Shown here piece by piece: positions 30,150 through 38,896 of a DNA stretch of 64,000 nucleotides. The stretch spans positions 976,504-1,040,503 of the forward strand of contig NZ_CP007130.1 of NCBI RefSeq assembly GCF_000522985.1, written 5' to 3'. The number at the start of each line of letters is the position of its first letter. Within the stretch, counting starts at the first letter, position 1. The DNA is from Gemmatirosa kalamazoonensis. Lineage in GTDB: Bacteria; Gemmatimonadota; Gemmatimonadetes; Gemmatimonadales; Gemmatimonadaceae. Made by a program: the position numbers and the translations under genes. The notes beneath the pieces were generated by a model. It was not told the origin of the DNA. It saw nothing but the letters and a program-made list of their open reading frames with translations, and searched no databases.

Positions 30150-32858
30150 ATGCCCACCCCACTTCGCCCCCGCGACGTGAAGGCCGACCCCCGCCGCGAC
30201 GTCGACGCCGAGCTGCGCTACCACCTCGACATGCGGGCCGCCGAGTTCGAGGCGCACGGCATGTCGCCCGACGAGGCGCGTCGCGCCGCCGCCGCGTCGT
30301 TCGGCGACGTCGACGCCGTGGAAGAGGAGTGCGTCGACATCCGCGAGGAGCGCGAGCGCGTGCGGCGCGTCGCGACGGTGCGGTGGAACCTCGCGATGGA
30401 CACGCGCTACGCGCTGCGCACGCTGCGCCGCTCGCCGCTGTTCACGATCGCCGCCGTGCTGACACTGGCGCTGGGCATCGGCGGTGCGGCGGCGGTGTTC
30501 ACGCTCGTGAACGGCGTGCTGCTCCGCCCCCTGCCGTACGCCGACCCGTCGCGCCTCGTGATGGTCTGGTCCGCCGGTGACTTCGGCGGGTGGACCTCGA
30601 CGGGGATGCCGCTGTCGGCGCCGGACTTCCTCGACATCCGCGAGCAGACGCGCGCGCTCTCGTCGATCGCCGCGTTCCGCTCGTCGCCGTACACGCTCGC
30701 GGGAGACGCCGCCGGGCAGGGGGCGACGATGGTCGCCGGCGTGCGCGCCGACCCCGCGCTGTTCCGGACGCTGGGCGTGCACCCGCTGCTCGGCCGCGAC
30801 CTCACCGCCGACGACGCGCTCCCCGGCGCCGCGCGCGTCGCCGTCATCGGCTACGACCTCTGGCAGCGGCGCTTCGGCGGCGACCCGCGCATCGTCGGGC
30901 GTACGGTGACGCTGAGTGGCGAGTCGTTCAGCGTGGTCGGCGTGATGCCGAGCGGATTCGCGTTCCCGCGCGGCGCCGAGCTGCTCGCGGGGCTGCAGTT
31001 CCGGCCGCGCACCGAGCTGTGGACGCCGCTCATCTTCTCCGACCAGGATCGCGCCGCGCGCGGCACGGAGAACCTCGCCGCCGTCGCGCGGATCAAGCCG
31101 GGCTTCTCGACCGTGGACGCGCGCGTCGACCTCGCGCGCATCCGGCAGGCGCTCGCCGAGGAGTTCCCGAAGCTCTACGGCAAGATCGGCTTCGCCGCGA
31201 TCTCGCTCGCCGAGCAGGCCGCGCGGCCGGTGCGCCGCGGACTGCTCATGCTGCTCGGTGCCGTCGGCTTCGTGCTGCTCATCGCGTGCGCGAACGTCGC
31301 GAACCTGCTCGTCGCCCGCGCGGCGCGGCGGGAGCGCGAGTTCGCGACGCGCGCCGCGCTCGGCGCCACGCGCGGCCGCGTCTTCCTCCAGCTCGTCGTC
31401 GAGAACGCGACGCTCGCGCTGACGGGCGGCGTGCTGGGGCTGGCCGCCGCGACGTTAGGCACGCGCGCGCTGCTCGGCCGTCTGCCGCACGACCTGCCGC
31501 GCGCCGACGACGTCGTGATCGACCTGCGCGTGGTCGGCGTGACGCTCGCCGCGGCGCTGCTCGCCGGCGTGGTGTTCGCCGCGGCCACGACCGCGCACGC
31601 CGGCGCCAGCGTCGCCGCGGCCGCCACGGGCGTGCGGACGACGAGCGGACGCGGGCAGCGCGCGGGACGCCGCCTGCTCGTCGCCGCCGAGGTCGCGCTG
31701 TCGCTCGTGCTGCTCGTGGGCGCGGGACTGCTCACGCGCAGCTTCGTCAAGCTCCAGTCGATCCAGCCGGGCTTCGACGCGCGCGGCGTGATGACCGCCG
31801 GGCTGCTCGCCCCGGTCGTCGGCGGATTCAACCCGCAGCGCGACGGCGACAAGTGGGCCGCGCTGTTCACCCAGTACGCCGAGCGTCTCGCCGCGCAGCC
31901 GGGCATCGCGGCGTCGGGCGGCGTGAGCGGGCTGCCGCTCACCGGCGCTGAGGAGGGGACAAACGTCCGCGTGGACGACCGCTCGCTCGAGGATCAGCCG
32001 GCGCACACGAACTACAGCATCGTCGTCGGCGACTACTTCGGCGCGATGCGCATCCCGCTGCTCGCCGGCCGCGCGCTGAACGCGCAGGACGGACTCGGGA
32101 GCCCGGGCGCGGCCGTCGTGAGCGAGACGTTCGTGCGCAAGTACCTGCCGGGGCTGTCGCCGTCCCAGGCGTTAGGCCATCGCCTCGGCATCGGCTTTCC
32201 TTTCGGCCTGCAGGGCCCCCGCGCGATCGTCGGCGTGGTCGGCGACGTGAAGACGTCGTCGCTCGACGCCGACGCGCCGGCGATGATGTACCTGCCGATC
32301 GGCCAGGTTCCGTACCCGGGCATGAGCCTCGTCGCGCGCGCGCGCAGCGGTGCGCCGACGGCGGCGCTGCCGCGCATGCGCCAGTCGCTCGCCGCAGTGG
32401 CGCCCACGCTCGCGTTGAGCGACGAGCGCCCGCTCGCCGACGTCGTCGCGGCGTCGATCTCCCGGCAGCGGTTCGCGCTCGCCGTCACCGGAGCGTTCGC
32501 AATCGTGGCGCTCGTGCTGTCGGCGGTCGGGCTATACGCGGTGATCGCCACCAGCGTCTCGCAGCGCACGCGCGAGCTCGGCGTGCGGCTCGCGTTGGGC
32601 GCGGCACCGCGCGACGTGCGCGCGCTCGTGCTGCGCGAGGGGCTGCGCGTGACCGGCTTCGGGGTCGTCGTGGGTCTCGCCGGCGCGTTCGCGGCTGCGC
32701 GTCTGCTGCGCGGCCAGCTCTACGACGTCGGCATCGCGGATCCGCTGGTGTACGTCGGCGTCGCCGTGCTCACGGCCGCCGTCGCGCTCGCGGCGACGTG
32801 GGTGCCGGCCCGTCGCGCGACGGAGGTCGACCCGGTGCTCGCGATCCGCGCCGACTGA
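30150..32858 (+). CDS. ADOP-type ABC permease (permease prefix domain 1 form)
   Basis: 902 residues. The cytosolic prefix domain (about 15-70, DVDAELRYHLDMRAAEFEAH) is the type most often found in ADOP proteins and differs from that of its divergent neighbour. Then follow helix 1 (LFTIAAVLTLALGIGGAAAV), the MacB-like domain (ALFRTLGVHPLLGRDLTADD), the first FtsX block (AVGFVLLIACANVANLLVAR), the second periplasmic domain (NYSIVVGDYFGAMRIPLLAG) and the last FtsX block (QRTRELGVRLALGAAPRDVR), ending VPARRATEVDPVLAIRAD. No ATPase. It is cotranscribed with the PadR gene 16 bp upstream and converges on the unknown gene at 32866. Confidence 0.92.
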   Translation: MPTPLRPRDVKADPRRDVDAELRYHLDMRAAEFEAHGMSPDEARRAAAASFGDVDAVEEECVDIREERERVRRVATVRWNLAMDTRYALRTLRRSPLFTIAAVLTLALGIGGAAAVFTLVNGVLLRPLPYADPSRLVMVWSAGDFGGWTSTGMPLSAPDFLDIREQTRALSSIAAFRSSPYTLAGDAAGQGATMVAGVRADPALFRTLGVHPLLGRDLTADDALPGAARVAVIGYDLWQRRFGGDPRIVGRTVTLSGESFSVVGVMPSGFAFPRGAELLAGLQFRPRTELWTPLIFSDQDRAARGTENLAAVARIKPGFSTVDARVDLARIRQALAEEFPKLYGKIGFAAISLAEQAARPVRRGLLMLLGAVGFVLLIACANVANLLVARAARREREFATRAALGATRGRVFLQLVVENATLALTGGVLGLAAATLGTRALLGRLPHDLPRADDVVIDLRVVGVTLAAALLAGVVFAAATTAHAGASVAAAATGVRTTSGRGQRAGRRLLVAAEVALSLVLLVGAGLLTRSFVKLQSIQPGFDARGVMTAGLLAPVVGGFNPQRDGDKWAALFTQYAERLAAQPGIAASGGVSGLPLTGAEEGTNVRVDDRSLEDQPAHTNYSIVVGDYFGAMRIPLLAGRALNAQDGLGSPGAAVVSETFVRKYLPGLSPSQALGHRLGIGFPFGLQGPRAIVGVVGDVKTSSLDADAPAMMYLPIGQVPYPGMSLVARARSGAPTAALPRMRQSLAAVAPTLALSDERPLADVVAASISRQRFALAVTGAFAIVALVLSAVGLYAVIATSVSQRTRELGVRLALGAAPRDVRALVLREGLRVTGFGVVVGLAGAFAAARLLRGQLYDVGIADPLVYVGVAVLTAAVALAATWVPARRATEVDPVLAIRAD

Positions 32859-32865
32859 CGAGCGC

Positions 32866-33648
32866 TCACTCCTGCCACCCGCCCTCGTCGAGCTCCATGC
32901 CGACGAGGGCGCGCAGCGCGTCGAACGCGTCGCGCCGCTCGAAGTAGCTGGAGTGCGCACCGAGATGCGCGAGGACTCGCCGTCGCATGTCGTCGGGCGC
33001 GCGCGCATCCGCGCCGGTGAGCTTCAGCAGCAGCGCGGCGCACGCGGGCGCGCAGTCGGTGGCGTTCCAGCTCGCCCACAGCAGCGCCTGACGCACCGCG
33101 GGCGTGTCGTGCGACTCGGCCAGCGTGAGCGCGCGTCCGAGACCGTTCGCGGGGCGATCGAGCGCCCGGATGGCGCGCGCGAGCACGCGCTCCAGGTCGA
33201 ACGACGGATCGATGCGGTGCAGGGCCGCCGCCGCGACGAGCCGCCTGTCGATCGACAGCCGATCGTTCACGGCCTCGCGCAGCGCGGCGACGGATATCTC
33301 TTCGATGCGCTCGGGCGACGGCGCCGGTGTCCGGCGTCGCTGGATCGCGCGCGGCACGTTCGGCGTGCGCGGATGCGCGATCTCGATCACGCCGCGCTCG
33401 AGATCGAGCGCGAACGGCGCCCCGTCCGCGCGCCGCCGCGCCGCGGCCGTGGCGACCGCCTCGTAGATCTCCCGCTGCCGCCCGGCGGCCCACGGATGCT
33501 GCCCGTCCCACGCCGCGGCCGTCGGTCCGAAGATCAGCGCGAGCGTCGGCGGCAGCGCAAACTGCCAGTCGAACGCGGCGACGTGCTGCTGCTCGCGGTA
33601 GTAGATCGACCCGCCGCGGCCGCTCTGCGTGATCTCGATGGTCGGCAC
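32866..33648 (-). CDS. conserved hypothetical protein, helical, 260 aa
   Basis: From GTG 33648, ten bases after the stop of the upstream membrane-protein gene. The N-terminal third has short strands (TIEITQSGRGGSIYYREQQH, PFALDLERGVIEIAHP) that could form a small sandwich. The rest is helical with regularly spaced units (RLVAAAALHRIDPSFDLERV, LTLAESHDTPAVRQALLWAS) reminiscent of HEAT-like repeats. No signal peptide. I recognise no family. It is the last gene of the minus-strand operon that begins near 37.1 kb. Confidence 0.65.
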   Translation of the reverse strand: MPTIEITQSGRGGSIYYREQQHVAAFDWQFALPPTLALIFGPTAAAWDGQHPWAAGRQREIYEAVATAAARRRADGAPFALDLERGVIEIAHPRTPNVPRAIQRRRTPAPSPERIEEISVAALREAVNDRLSIDRRLVAAAALHRIDPSFDLERVLARAIRALDRPANGLGRALTLAESHDTPAVRQALLWASWNATDCAPACAALLLKLTGADARAPDDMRRRVLAHLGAHSSYFERRDAFDALRALVGMELDEGGWQE

Positions 33649-33658
33649 GGTCGCGCGA

Positions 33659-35419
33659 TCAGCGCCCGAACAGCGCGTCGTGCTTGCCGGTCGCGAGCTC
33701 GGCGTCGAACCGTCGCGCGATCGTGTCGAGGATGCGCGTGTCGGGCGCCTGATACTCCGTCTGCACGTCGACGTAGTGATCGTCCGGGCGGCACGCGACG
33801 GTGATCTGCTGCCCGTCGATGCGCAGCGGGTGCTCGCGCGCATCCGATTCGCGCGGCAGCGGCTCGGCGCGGAACTCGCGCGCGAGGAACGCGAGCACCG
33901 CGTCGCACAGCGCCGCCGTCGCGGGCTCGAGACGGTACCAGCGCACGGAGCTCGAGACGTCGGACAGCTCGCCGCGGTACGGGATCGGCACGAAGCCGGT
34001 CCGCTCGACGAGCCGGTCGACGCCGGCCGCGTCGCGCCGCCACGCGAAGTGGTGCGTCACCCACGCCGGATCGAGCGCGTCGACCGACTTGTAGCGCATG
34101 CGCCGCGGGTCGATGGGGAGCGCGTAGTTGCGGCGCTCCACGGCGTCGGTGACGACGAGCTGCGGCCGTCCTTGCTCCTGGCCCGCGTGGCCGAAGCGCA
34201 CGAAGCTGCGCCGGTCCGGGGAGAGGCCGAGCGGCGGGATGCCCGCCACCTGCTCGCCATGTCCGGCCTGGAGCGGCCGCACCATCAGGCGCCCGGCGTC
34301 GAGGACGACGTCGCGCAGCAGGAACACACCGCCGCTGCCTAACGTCTCGCGGTCGACACGGCCGCTCGTGCGCTCGCGACGCCGGGCGGCGTGCCATCGC
34401 TCCGCGTCGCTCGTGAGCTCCACCGCCTCGCTGGCGCCGTAGCACTCGCCCACCAGCTCGACGTGCGGCTCACCGCCTTCCTCGCGCGCGAGGTAGCAGG
34501 TGCCCGAGCCGTCGCCCGCGTCCGGCGCGTGCAGCAGCAGCGCCCGCCCGCCGGGAAGCGCGGCCACCTCGTCGAACCGGTCGTGGCGCGCGCCGTCGTG
34601 CTCCGCGGCGACGACCTTGCCGCCATGCCGCACCGTGAACTCGACGGTCCCGCTCGTGGTCCTGCCCGACTGGTGGAATTCGTGGCCGAGTGTGACGATC
34701 TCGAACGGGCCCGACGTCTCGGAGCGTACCGGCTCGCCGTCGAGCGCCACGCGGTAGCGGACCGCGAACCCGTCGCGCGTCCGCGGCACCCAGTCGCTCC
34801 ACGCGCGGTCGGACGAAGCGGGGCGCGCGCGGAGCGGCAGATCGAATCCGGCGACGATCGAGTCGCCGAGCTGCACGAACAACGCGCGCCGGCCACGCGT
34901 GGTGAAGACGTTGACGACGCCGGGTGCGATCCAGCGGCCGTCGACCAGCCGCGCGTCGTCCTTCCACAGCGGGCCGAGGCGCGAGGCGCGCGCGACGCCC
35001 GACGTGACGCGCGAGAGCCGCACGAACGCCTCGCCAGGCTCCGTCGCGGGCGACGCGGCGTTCGTCGCCGGCCACTGCACCTCCACGGCGAGCAGCAGCT
35101 CCTTGCCGTCGATCTCGGGCGGCACGTCGGCGAGCGCGCGTGCCGTCAACCCGACGACGCCGACGAGCGCGAGGATGCTTCCCTCCGAAGCGCCTAACGC
35201 CTTCACGAACCCGCTGCCGACGGTGCGGCTCGCGACGAGGCCCACCACGACGCCGGCGACGCCGCCGACGAGCGCGAGCCCGACGACCATGTAGCCCGCG
35301 CCTCCCTCGAACGACGACACGCGGTACCAGCCAACCGCGAGGTTCGCGACGTAGCCCGCGGCGAGCATGCCGACGACGCCCGTGAGCAGCGCGATCGCGA
35401 TGGAGCCGGGCCAGCTCAC
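33659..35419 (-). CDS. membrane protein with three N-terminal helices and large soluble domain, unknown
   Basis: 586 residues from GTG 35419, chosen because it gives a 4-bp GTGA overlap with the gene upstream. Three membrane helices lie in the first 115 residues (IAIALLTGVVGMLAAGYVAN, GYMVVGLALVGGVAGVVVGL, ILALVGVVGLTARALADVPP). Residues 120-586 are a large beta-rich soluble part, probably periplasmic, with blocks such as ELLLAVEVQWP, YRVALDGEPVRSETSGPFEI and SGTVEFTVRHGGKVVAAEHD. I recognise no named family. Position inside a tight operon with an SRPBCC protein and a DUF3052-like protein suggests a shared but unknown process. Confidence 0.65.
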   Translation of the reverse strand: MSWPGSIAIALLTGVVGMLAAGYVANLAVGWYRVSSFEGGAGYMVVGLALVGGVAGVVVGLVASRTVGSGFVKALGASEGSILALVGVVGLTARALADVPPEIDGKELLLAVEVQWPATNAASPATEPGEAFVRLSRVTSGVARASRLGPLWKDDARLVDGRWIAPGVVNVFTTRGRRALFVQLGDSIVAGFDLPLRARPASSDRAWSDWVPRTRDGFAVRYRVALDGEPVRSETSGPFEIVTLGHEFHQSGRTTSGTVEFTVRHGGKVVAAEHDGARHDRFDEVAALPGGRALLLHAPDAGDGSGTCYLAREEGGEPHVELVGECYGASEAVELTSDAERWHAARRRERTSGRVDRETLGSGGVFLLRDVVLDAGRLMVRPLQAGHGEQVAGIPPLGLSPDRRSFVRFGHAGQEQGRPQLVVTDAVERRNYALPIDPRRMRYKSVDALDPAWVTHHFAWRRDAAGVDRLVERTGFVPIPYRGELSDVSSSVRWYRLEPATAALCDAVLAFLAREFRAEPLPRESDAREHPLRIDGQQITVACRPDDHYVDVQTEYQAPDTRILDTIARRFDAELATGKHDALFGR

Positions 35420-36039
35420 GTACGTCTCCGCACCAGCTTCTCGGCCGTGTGCGTCGCCGACCAGCGCGCGACCTTCGTCGCGGTGAGGCCGACGTCGTTG
35501 CCGGCGGCGAAGATCGCGGTGTCCAGCACACCGCCCGGCCCCTTCGGGTGCACGACCCACAGCGCGCCACGCTCGGCGAGCGCCGACACCGCCTTCGCGA
35601 TGCGCGGCAGCTCGGCGTCGCGGTCGACGGCGAGGAAGATCACGTCGCACCCGGTGGCGCGCGGCGAGGTGGTGACGTCAGGCGTGCGCTCACGCAGCGA
35701 CGCGAGGAACGCGTCGTCGGCGAGGCCGAGCACGCAGACCTTCGCGCCCGGCTTCACGTCCAGCTTGTCGATGAGCGGCTTCGGCGCCTCGGCCACGCGC
35801 GCGCGCCACTTCTCGGCGTCGGCCCCGAGCACGAGCGAGAGCGTGCCCGCGGCGTGCGTGACGGTGAGCGTGCCCTTCGCGGCGCGCACGTCGGTGATCG
35901 ACGCGCGGGGAATGCGCACGCGCGCCGGTCCGCGGACGATCAGCTCGTCCGTCTCCAACAGCACGGCCGCGTCGTCGGCCTCGCGTGTCGCACCGTCGAC
36001 GTCGCGCACGCGCACATGGCAGCGGGTCTCGAGTCCCAC
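35416..36039 (-). CDS. DUF3052-like protein
   Basis: 207 residues from GTG 36039. The first 90 form a small beta domain (VLLETDELIVRGPARVRIPR). The C-terminal half has the DUF3052-type core: KPLIDKLDVKPGAKVCVLGL, then CDVIFLAVDRDAELPRI and RGALWVVHPKG. This resembles the methyltransferase-like fold seen in that family, whose function is unknown. It overlaps the membrane-protein gene by 4 bp and follows the SRPBCC gene with a 1-bp gap, which argues for coupled expression. Confidence 0.7.
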   Translation of the reverse strand: MGLETRCHVRVRDVDGATREADDAAVLLETDELIVRGPARVRIPRASITDVRAAKGTLTVTHAAGTLSLVLGADAEKWRARVAEAPKPLIDKLDVKPGAKVCVLGLADDAFLASLRERTPDVTTSPRATGCDVIFLAVDRDAELPRIAKAVSALAERGALWVVHPKGPGGVLDTAIFAAGNDVGLTATKVARWSATHTAEKLVRRRT

Positions 36040-36040
36040 G

Positions 36041-36586
36041 TCACGCCCCCAGCGTCTCGACGGCGACCGGACGCGGCGTCGGCTCGGCCCCGAACTTCCG
36101 GCCCAACGCGCGGAGCGTGCGGTCGATCGTCGCGGTGTGTCCCATGACGAAGCGCGACACGAAGCGGAACAGCGGGTTGTGGACGGAGCCGCGCTCGATG
36201 ACGGTGACCGTGCTCGCGCCGTCGCCGTCGGGGACGATGCGCCAGTCCCACGCGCCGCCGAACGGGAGGTCGGCGTCGGTGATGCGGCTGACGAAGCGTC
36301 GCGGCGGGTCGGCGAGCTCGGTGGCGTAGCTGATCGGACGCTCGCCGCCGTGCTCGCGCCACGCGGGACCGTTAGGCGCATCGGGAAGCCGCTCGACGCG
36401 CTGCACGTCGTCGCGCCACGTCGGCAGCGCGGCCGGATCGGCGATCAGCGCCCACACGGCCGTCGGCGGCGCGGCGATGCGCGCGGTGAGCGCGGCGACG
36501 TGGTCGCGGGGGAGCGTCCAGCCGACGGCGGCGACGAGCAGCACGAGGGCGACGACGGCGCCGAGTCCATAGGCGAGCCAGCGCAT
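36041..36586 (-). CDS. SRPBCC-family (START-like) protein with N-terminal membrane helix
   Basis: 181 residues from ATG 36586. One membrane helix (LAYGLGAVVALVLLVAAVGW) is followed by the SRPBCC/polyketide-cyclase-like cavity domain (HVAALTARIAAPPTAVWALI, PTWRDDVQRVERLP, YATELADPPRRFVSRITDAD, GGAWDWRIVPDGDGASTVTV). Such domains bind hydrophobic ligands; the helix would hold it on the outer face of the inner membrane. It lies between the MarR gene and the DUF3052-like gene in the same direction, and is probably controlled by MarR. Confidence 0.82.
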   Translation of the reverse strand: MRWLAYGLGAVVALVLLVAAVGWTLPRDHVAALTARIAAPPTAVWALIADPAALPTWRDDVQRVERLPDAPNGPAWREHGGERPISYATELADPPRRFVSRITDADLPFGGAWDWRIVPDGDGASTVTVIERGSVHNPLFRFVSRFVMGHTATIDRTLRALGRKFGAEPTPRPVAVETLGA

Positions 36587-36626
36587 GCGAGGGACGGGTT
36601 GGATGTTGGGTCGAGCAGGTCGCTCG

Positions 36627-37136
36627 CTATGCTCTTGACGACTTCGAGAGGGAGCGGGAGCGGCGCTGCTGGGCGGCGACGGCGGCGCGGGCGAGCGCGG
36701 CGAGGCCGTCGAGCGCGGCACGGCGCTCGGCGGCGGGGAGCTCGGCGAGCATGTCCGCGACGAGATCGGGCTCGAGCACCGAGTGCGCGGCGCGGACGCG
36801 GGCGCCGGCATCGGTCAGGCGGAGCTGCACGCGACGGCGGTCGGCGGGGTCGAGCACGCGGTCGACGTAGCCCTGCCGGACGAGCCGCCCGACGGCGATG
36901 GACATGGTGCCGGGCGTGACGCCCATGTGCTCGGCCAGCTCGCCGAGGATCGTCGGCTGCACGGTATCGAGGTGGTCGAGGATGCTGACCTGGTGGGTGC
37001 TCACGAGCGCGCCGCTGTCCGGGTCGCGCACGTGGCGGCGGTGGCAGCCGAAGTAGATCCGCGGATAGTCGCGGAAGACGGCGGCGACGTCGTCCGGCAG
37101 AGTCGGCGGGGCAGTCACGGGCCCACGATAGGGCAT
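36627..37136 (-). CDS. MarR-family transcriptional regulator
   Basis: 169 residues from ATG 37136, or 163 from GTG 37118. The winged helix is typical: TILGELAEHMGVTPGTMSIA, VGRLVRQGYVDRVLDPADRR with the DxRR wing, then VQLRLTDAGARV. It heads the minus-strand operon down to 32.9 kb and likely represses it. A perfect TTGACA and a TATCGT box, 16 bp apart, place the transcript start next to GTG 37118, so the shorter leaderless form may be the real one. Confidence 0.88.
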   Translation of the reverse strand: MPYRGPVTAPPTLPDDVAAVFRDYPRIYFGCHRRHVRDPDSGALVSTHQVSILDHLDTVQPTILGELAEHMGVTPGTMSIAVGRLVRQGYVDRVLDPADRRRVQLRLTDAGARVRAAHSVLEPDLVADMLAELPAAERRAALDGLAALARAAVAAQQRRSRSLSKSSRA

Positions 37137-37158
37137 TTATTTGGTTTGTCAATACAAA
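37125..37158 (-). promoter_or_regulatory. MarR-operon promoter with TTTGT/ACAAA inverted repeat
   Basis: On the minus strand TTGACA (37152-37147), 16 bp, TATCGT (37130-37125). The inverted repeat TTTGT-CAAT-ACAAA (37145-37158) overlaps the -35 in a locally A+T-rich stretch that is rare in this window. It fits an autoregulated MarR promoter, possibly leaderless. Confidence 0.55.
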
Positions 37159-37233
37159 ACATTTTTCGGGAACACCGGGCATCCGGTCGGCGTTTCAAGG
37201 ACGTAGACCGTGCGACTCCTTCCGACCACCGCC

Positions 37234-37740
37234 ATGACCCGCGCCTTCCTGTTCGCCGCCGCGCTGCTCGCTGCGCTCCCCGCCGCCGCCCAAACGACCG
37301 CGAAGCGGAGCGACGCCGACCTGCGGCGCGCGCTCACGCCGCTGCAGTACGAGGTCACGCAGCACGCCGCCACCGAGACGCCGTTCCGCAACGCGTTCTG
37401 GGACAACCACCGCGCCGGCATCTACGTCGACATCGTCTCCGGCGAGCCGCTGTTCTCGTCGCTCGACAAGTTCGACTCGGGGACCGGCTGGCCGAGCTTC
37501 ACGCGGCCGCTCGAGCCGACGAACATCAAGCAGAACGTCGACCGCGAGCTCGGCATGGTGCGCACCGAGGTCCGCTCCACGCACGCGAACTCGCACCTCG
37601 GCCACCTGTTCGACGACGGACCGGCGCCGACGGGGCTCCGCTACTGCATCAACTCCGCGTCCCTGCGCTTCGTGCCGGTCGATTCGCTGCAGGCGCTCGG
37701 CTACGGGAAGTACGCGGCGGCGTTCAAGGCAAAGCGTTAG
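37234..37740 (+). CDS. msrB: exported methionine-(R)-sulfoxide reductase, MsrB type without zinc Cys
   Basis: 168 residues from ATG 37234, with a signal peptide ([17 protein letters not shown]), so it repairs methionine R-sulfoxides outside the cytoplasm. MsrB blocks: [54 protein letters not shown], and the catalytic Cys in [13 protein letters not shown]. The two CxxC pairs that hold zinc in many MsrB proteins are absent ([10 protein letters not shown] in the usual place of the first), a known zinc-free form. The reductant partner is not nearby. The stop TAG is in a CGTTAGGC octamer and a nested hairpin repeat follows. Confidence 0.92.
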   Translation: MTRAFLFAAALLAALPAAAQTTAKRSDADLRRALTPLQYEVTQHAATETPFRNAFWDNHRAGIYVDIVSGEPLFSSLDKFDSGTGWPSFTRPLEPTNIKQNVDRELGMVRTEVRSTHANSHLGHLFDDGPAPTGLRYCINSASLRFVPVDSLQALGYGKYAAAFKAKR

Positions 37741-37766
37741 GCGGGTCGGCGGACCTCACGCGGAAC

Positions 37767-37925
37767 TTTGAACCGCAGAGGGCCGCAGAGAACGGCAACT
37801 GCTTTTCAACCACAGAGGACACAGAGGACACGGAGGAAACCACCTCTTTTGAAAGGTTCTCCTCTGTGTCCTCTGCGTCCTCTGTGGTTCAAAACGAAAG
37901 GCTCCGCGGCCCTCTGCGGTTTCAA
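37767..37925. repeat. nested hairpin repeat: CCACAGAGGACACAGAGG element inside a CCGCAGAGGGCCGCAGAG element
   Basis: The outer arms (37767-37790 and 37904-37925) are complementary arrays of GCAGAG(G) units. Inside them a second, longer hairpin has arms 37803-37841 and 37855-37894 built from CACAGAGGA/GACACAGAGGA units. It fills the gap between msrB and the convergent nitrilase gene and reaches the nitrilase stop codon (37922-37924). The outer-arm units match those of the copy at 55.8 kb. Confidence 0.85.
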
Positions 37926-38857
37926 TTCGAGGAGCCCCGAGTGCCGCGCGTCACGCCGAGCCGGAGCACGTCCGGCCGCGCGTAGTGGCCGGTGACGTCG
38001 AGCGACATGCGCTCCTCGTGCAGCCGCGCGAGATCGAGGTCGGCGACGATGAGGCGCGGCTCGTCGTAGACCGGCTCGACGACGTAGCGGCCGTCGGGGC
38101 CGACGATCGCGCTGCCGCCACGCATGACCCACTGGTCGGGGTGCGTCACGCGGCCGGGGTGGGGCTCCAGCTCCGGCGGCAGCGACGACGCGCGCAGGAG
38201 CGAGCCGGCGACGAGCACGTAGCAGCGCCCCTCGAACGCGTACGAGCGGCTCGCGACCTGGAGCATCTCGTGCGCGGTGGGCCACAGCGCGACGTGAAGA
38301 TCTTCCCCGGACTCGTGCAGCGCATGACGCGCGAGCGGCATCCAGTGCTCCCAGCACACGAGCGCGCCCACGCGGCCCGCCGGCGTATCGACGGCGCGCA
38401 GCCCATCCGCGTCGCCCGGTCCCCACACCATGCGCTCGGTATAGGTCGGCACCAGCTTGCGATGATGGTTGAGCAGCCCGCCGTCGGGACCGAACGTGAG
38501 CGCCGCGTTGTACAGCGTGCCGCGCCCCGGTCCCGCATCCACGCGCTCCACGACGCCGACGACGAGCGTCACCTGCGCGTCGCGGGCGAGCGTGCCTAAC
38601 GCGTCCGCCGCCGGCCCGGGCACCGCGACGGCGTTCGCCATCATGCGCGCGTGGACCGCCTTCACCGGCGCATGGTCCCAGAGCGCGACGTCGCGGCAGA
38701 CGTCGAGCCACACCGGGTAGCCGGGAAGCCACGTCTCCGGAAAGACGACGAGCTGCGCGCCCTGCTCGGCGGCAGCTCGTGTCAGCTCTTCGGTGCGGCG
38801 AAGTCCCTCGTCGAGGGTCGGCGCGATCTCGTGCTGGGCGATGGCGACGCGGGGCAT
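37922..38857 (-). CDS. nitrilase/cyanide hydratase family hydrolase
   Basis: 311 residues with the catalytic triad in place: Glu in VVFPETWLPGYP, Lys in NHHRKLVPTYTERMVWGPGD, Cys in ALVCWEHWMPLARHAL. The block between (GTLYNAALTFGPDGG) and the C-terminal EPVYDEPRLIVADLDLARLH are typical of true nitrilases rather than amidases. Expected to hydrolyse an organic nitrile to acid and ammonia in the cytosol. Its last codons and stop abut the hairpin repeat at 37.8-37.9 kb, so the element may have changed the natural C-terminus. Confidence 0.9.
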   Translation of the reverse strand: MPRVAIAQHEIAPTLDEGLRRTEELTRAAAEQGAQLVVFPETWLPGYPVWLDVCRDVALWDHAPVKAVHARMMANAVAVPGPAADALGTLARDAQVTLVVGVVERVDAGPGRGTLYNAALTFGPDGGLLNHHRKLVPTYTERMVWGPGDADGLRAVDTPAGRVGALVCWEHWMPLARHALHESGEDLHVALWPTAHEMLQVASRSYAFEGRCYVLVAGSLLRASSLPPELEPHPGRVTHPDQWVMRGGSAIVGPDGRYVVEPVYDEPRLIVADLDLARLHEERMSLDVTGHYARPDVLRLGVTRGTRGSSN

Positions 38858-38896
38858 GCGTTCAACTTACACGCGGAGCCGTGCGCCGCCGCGCGC

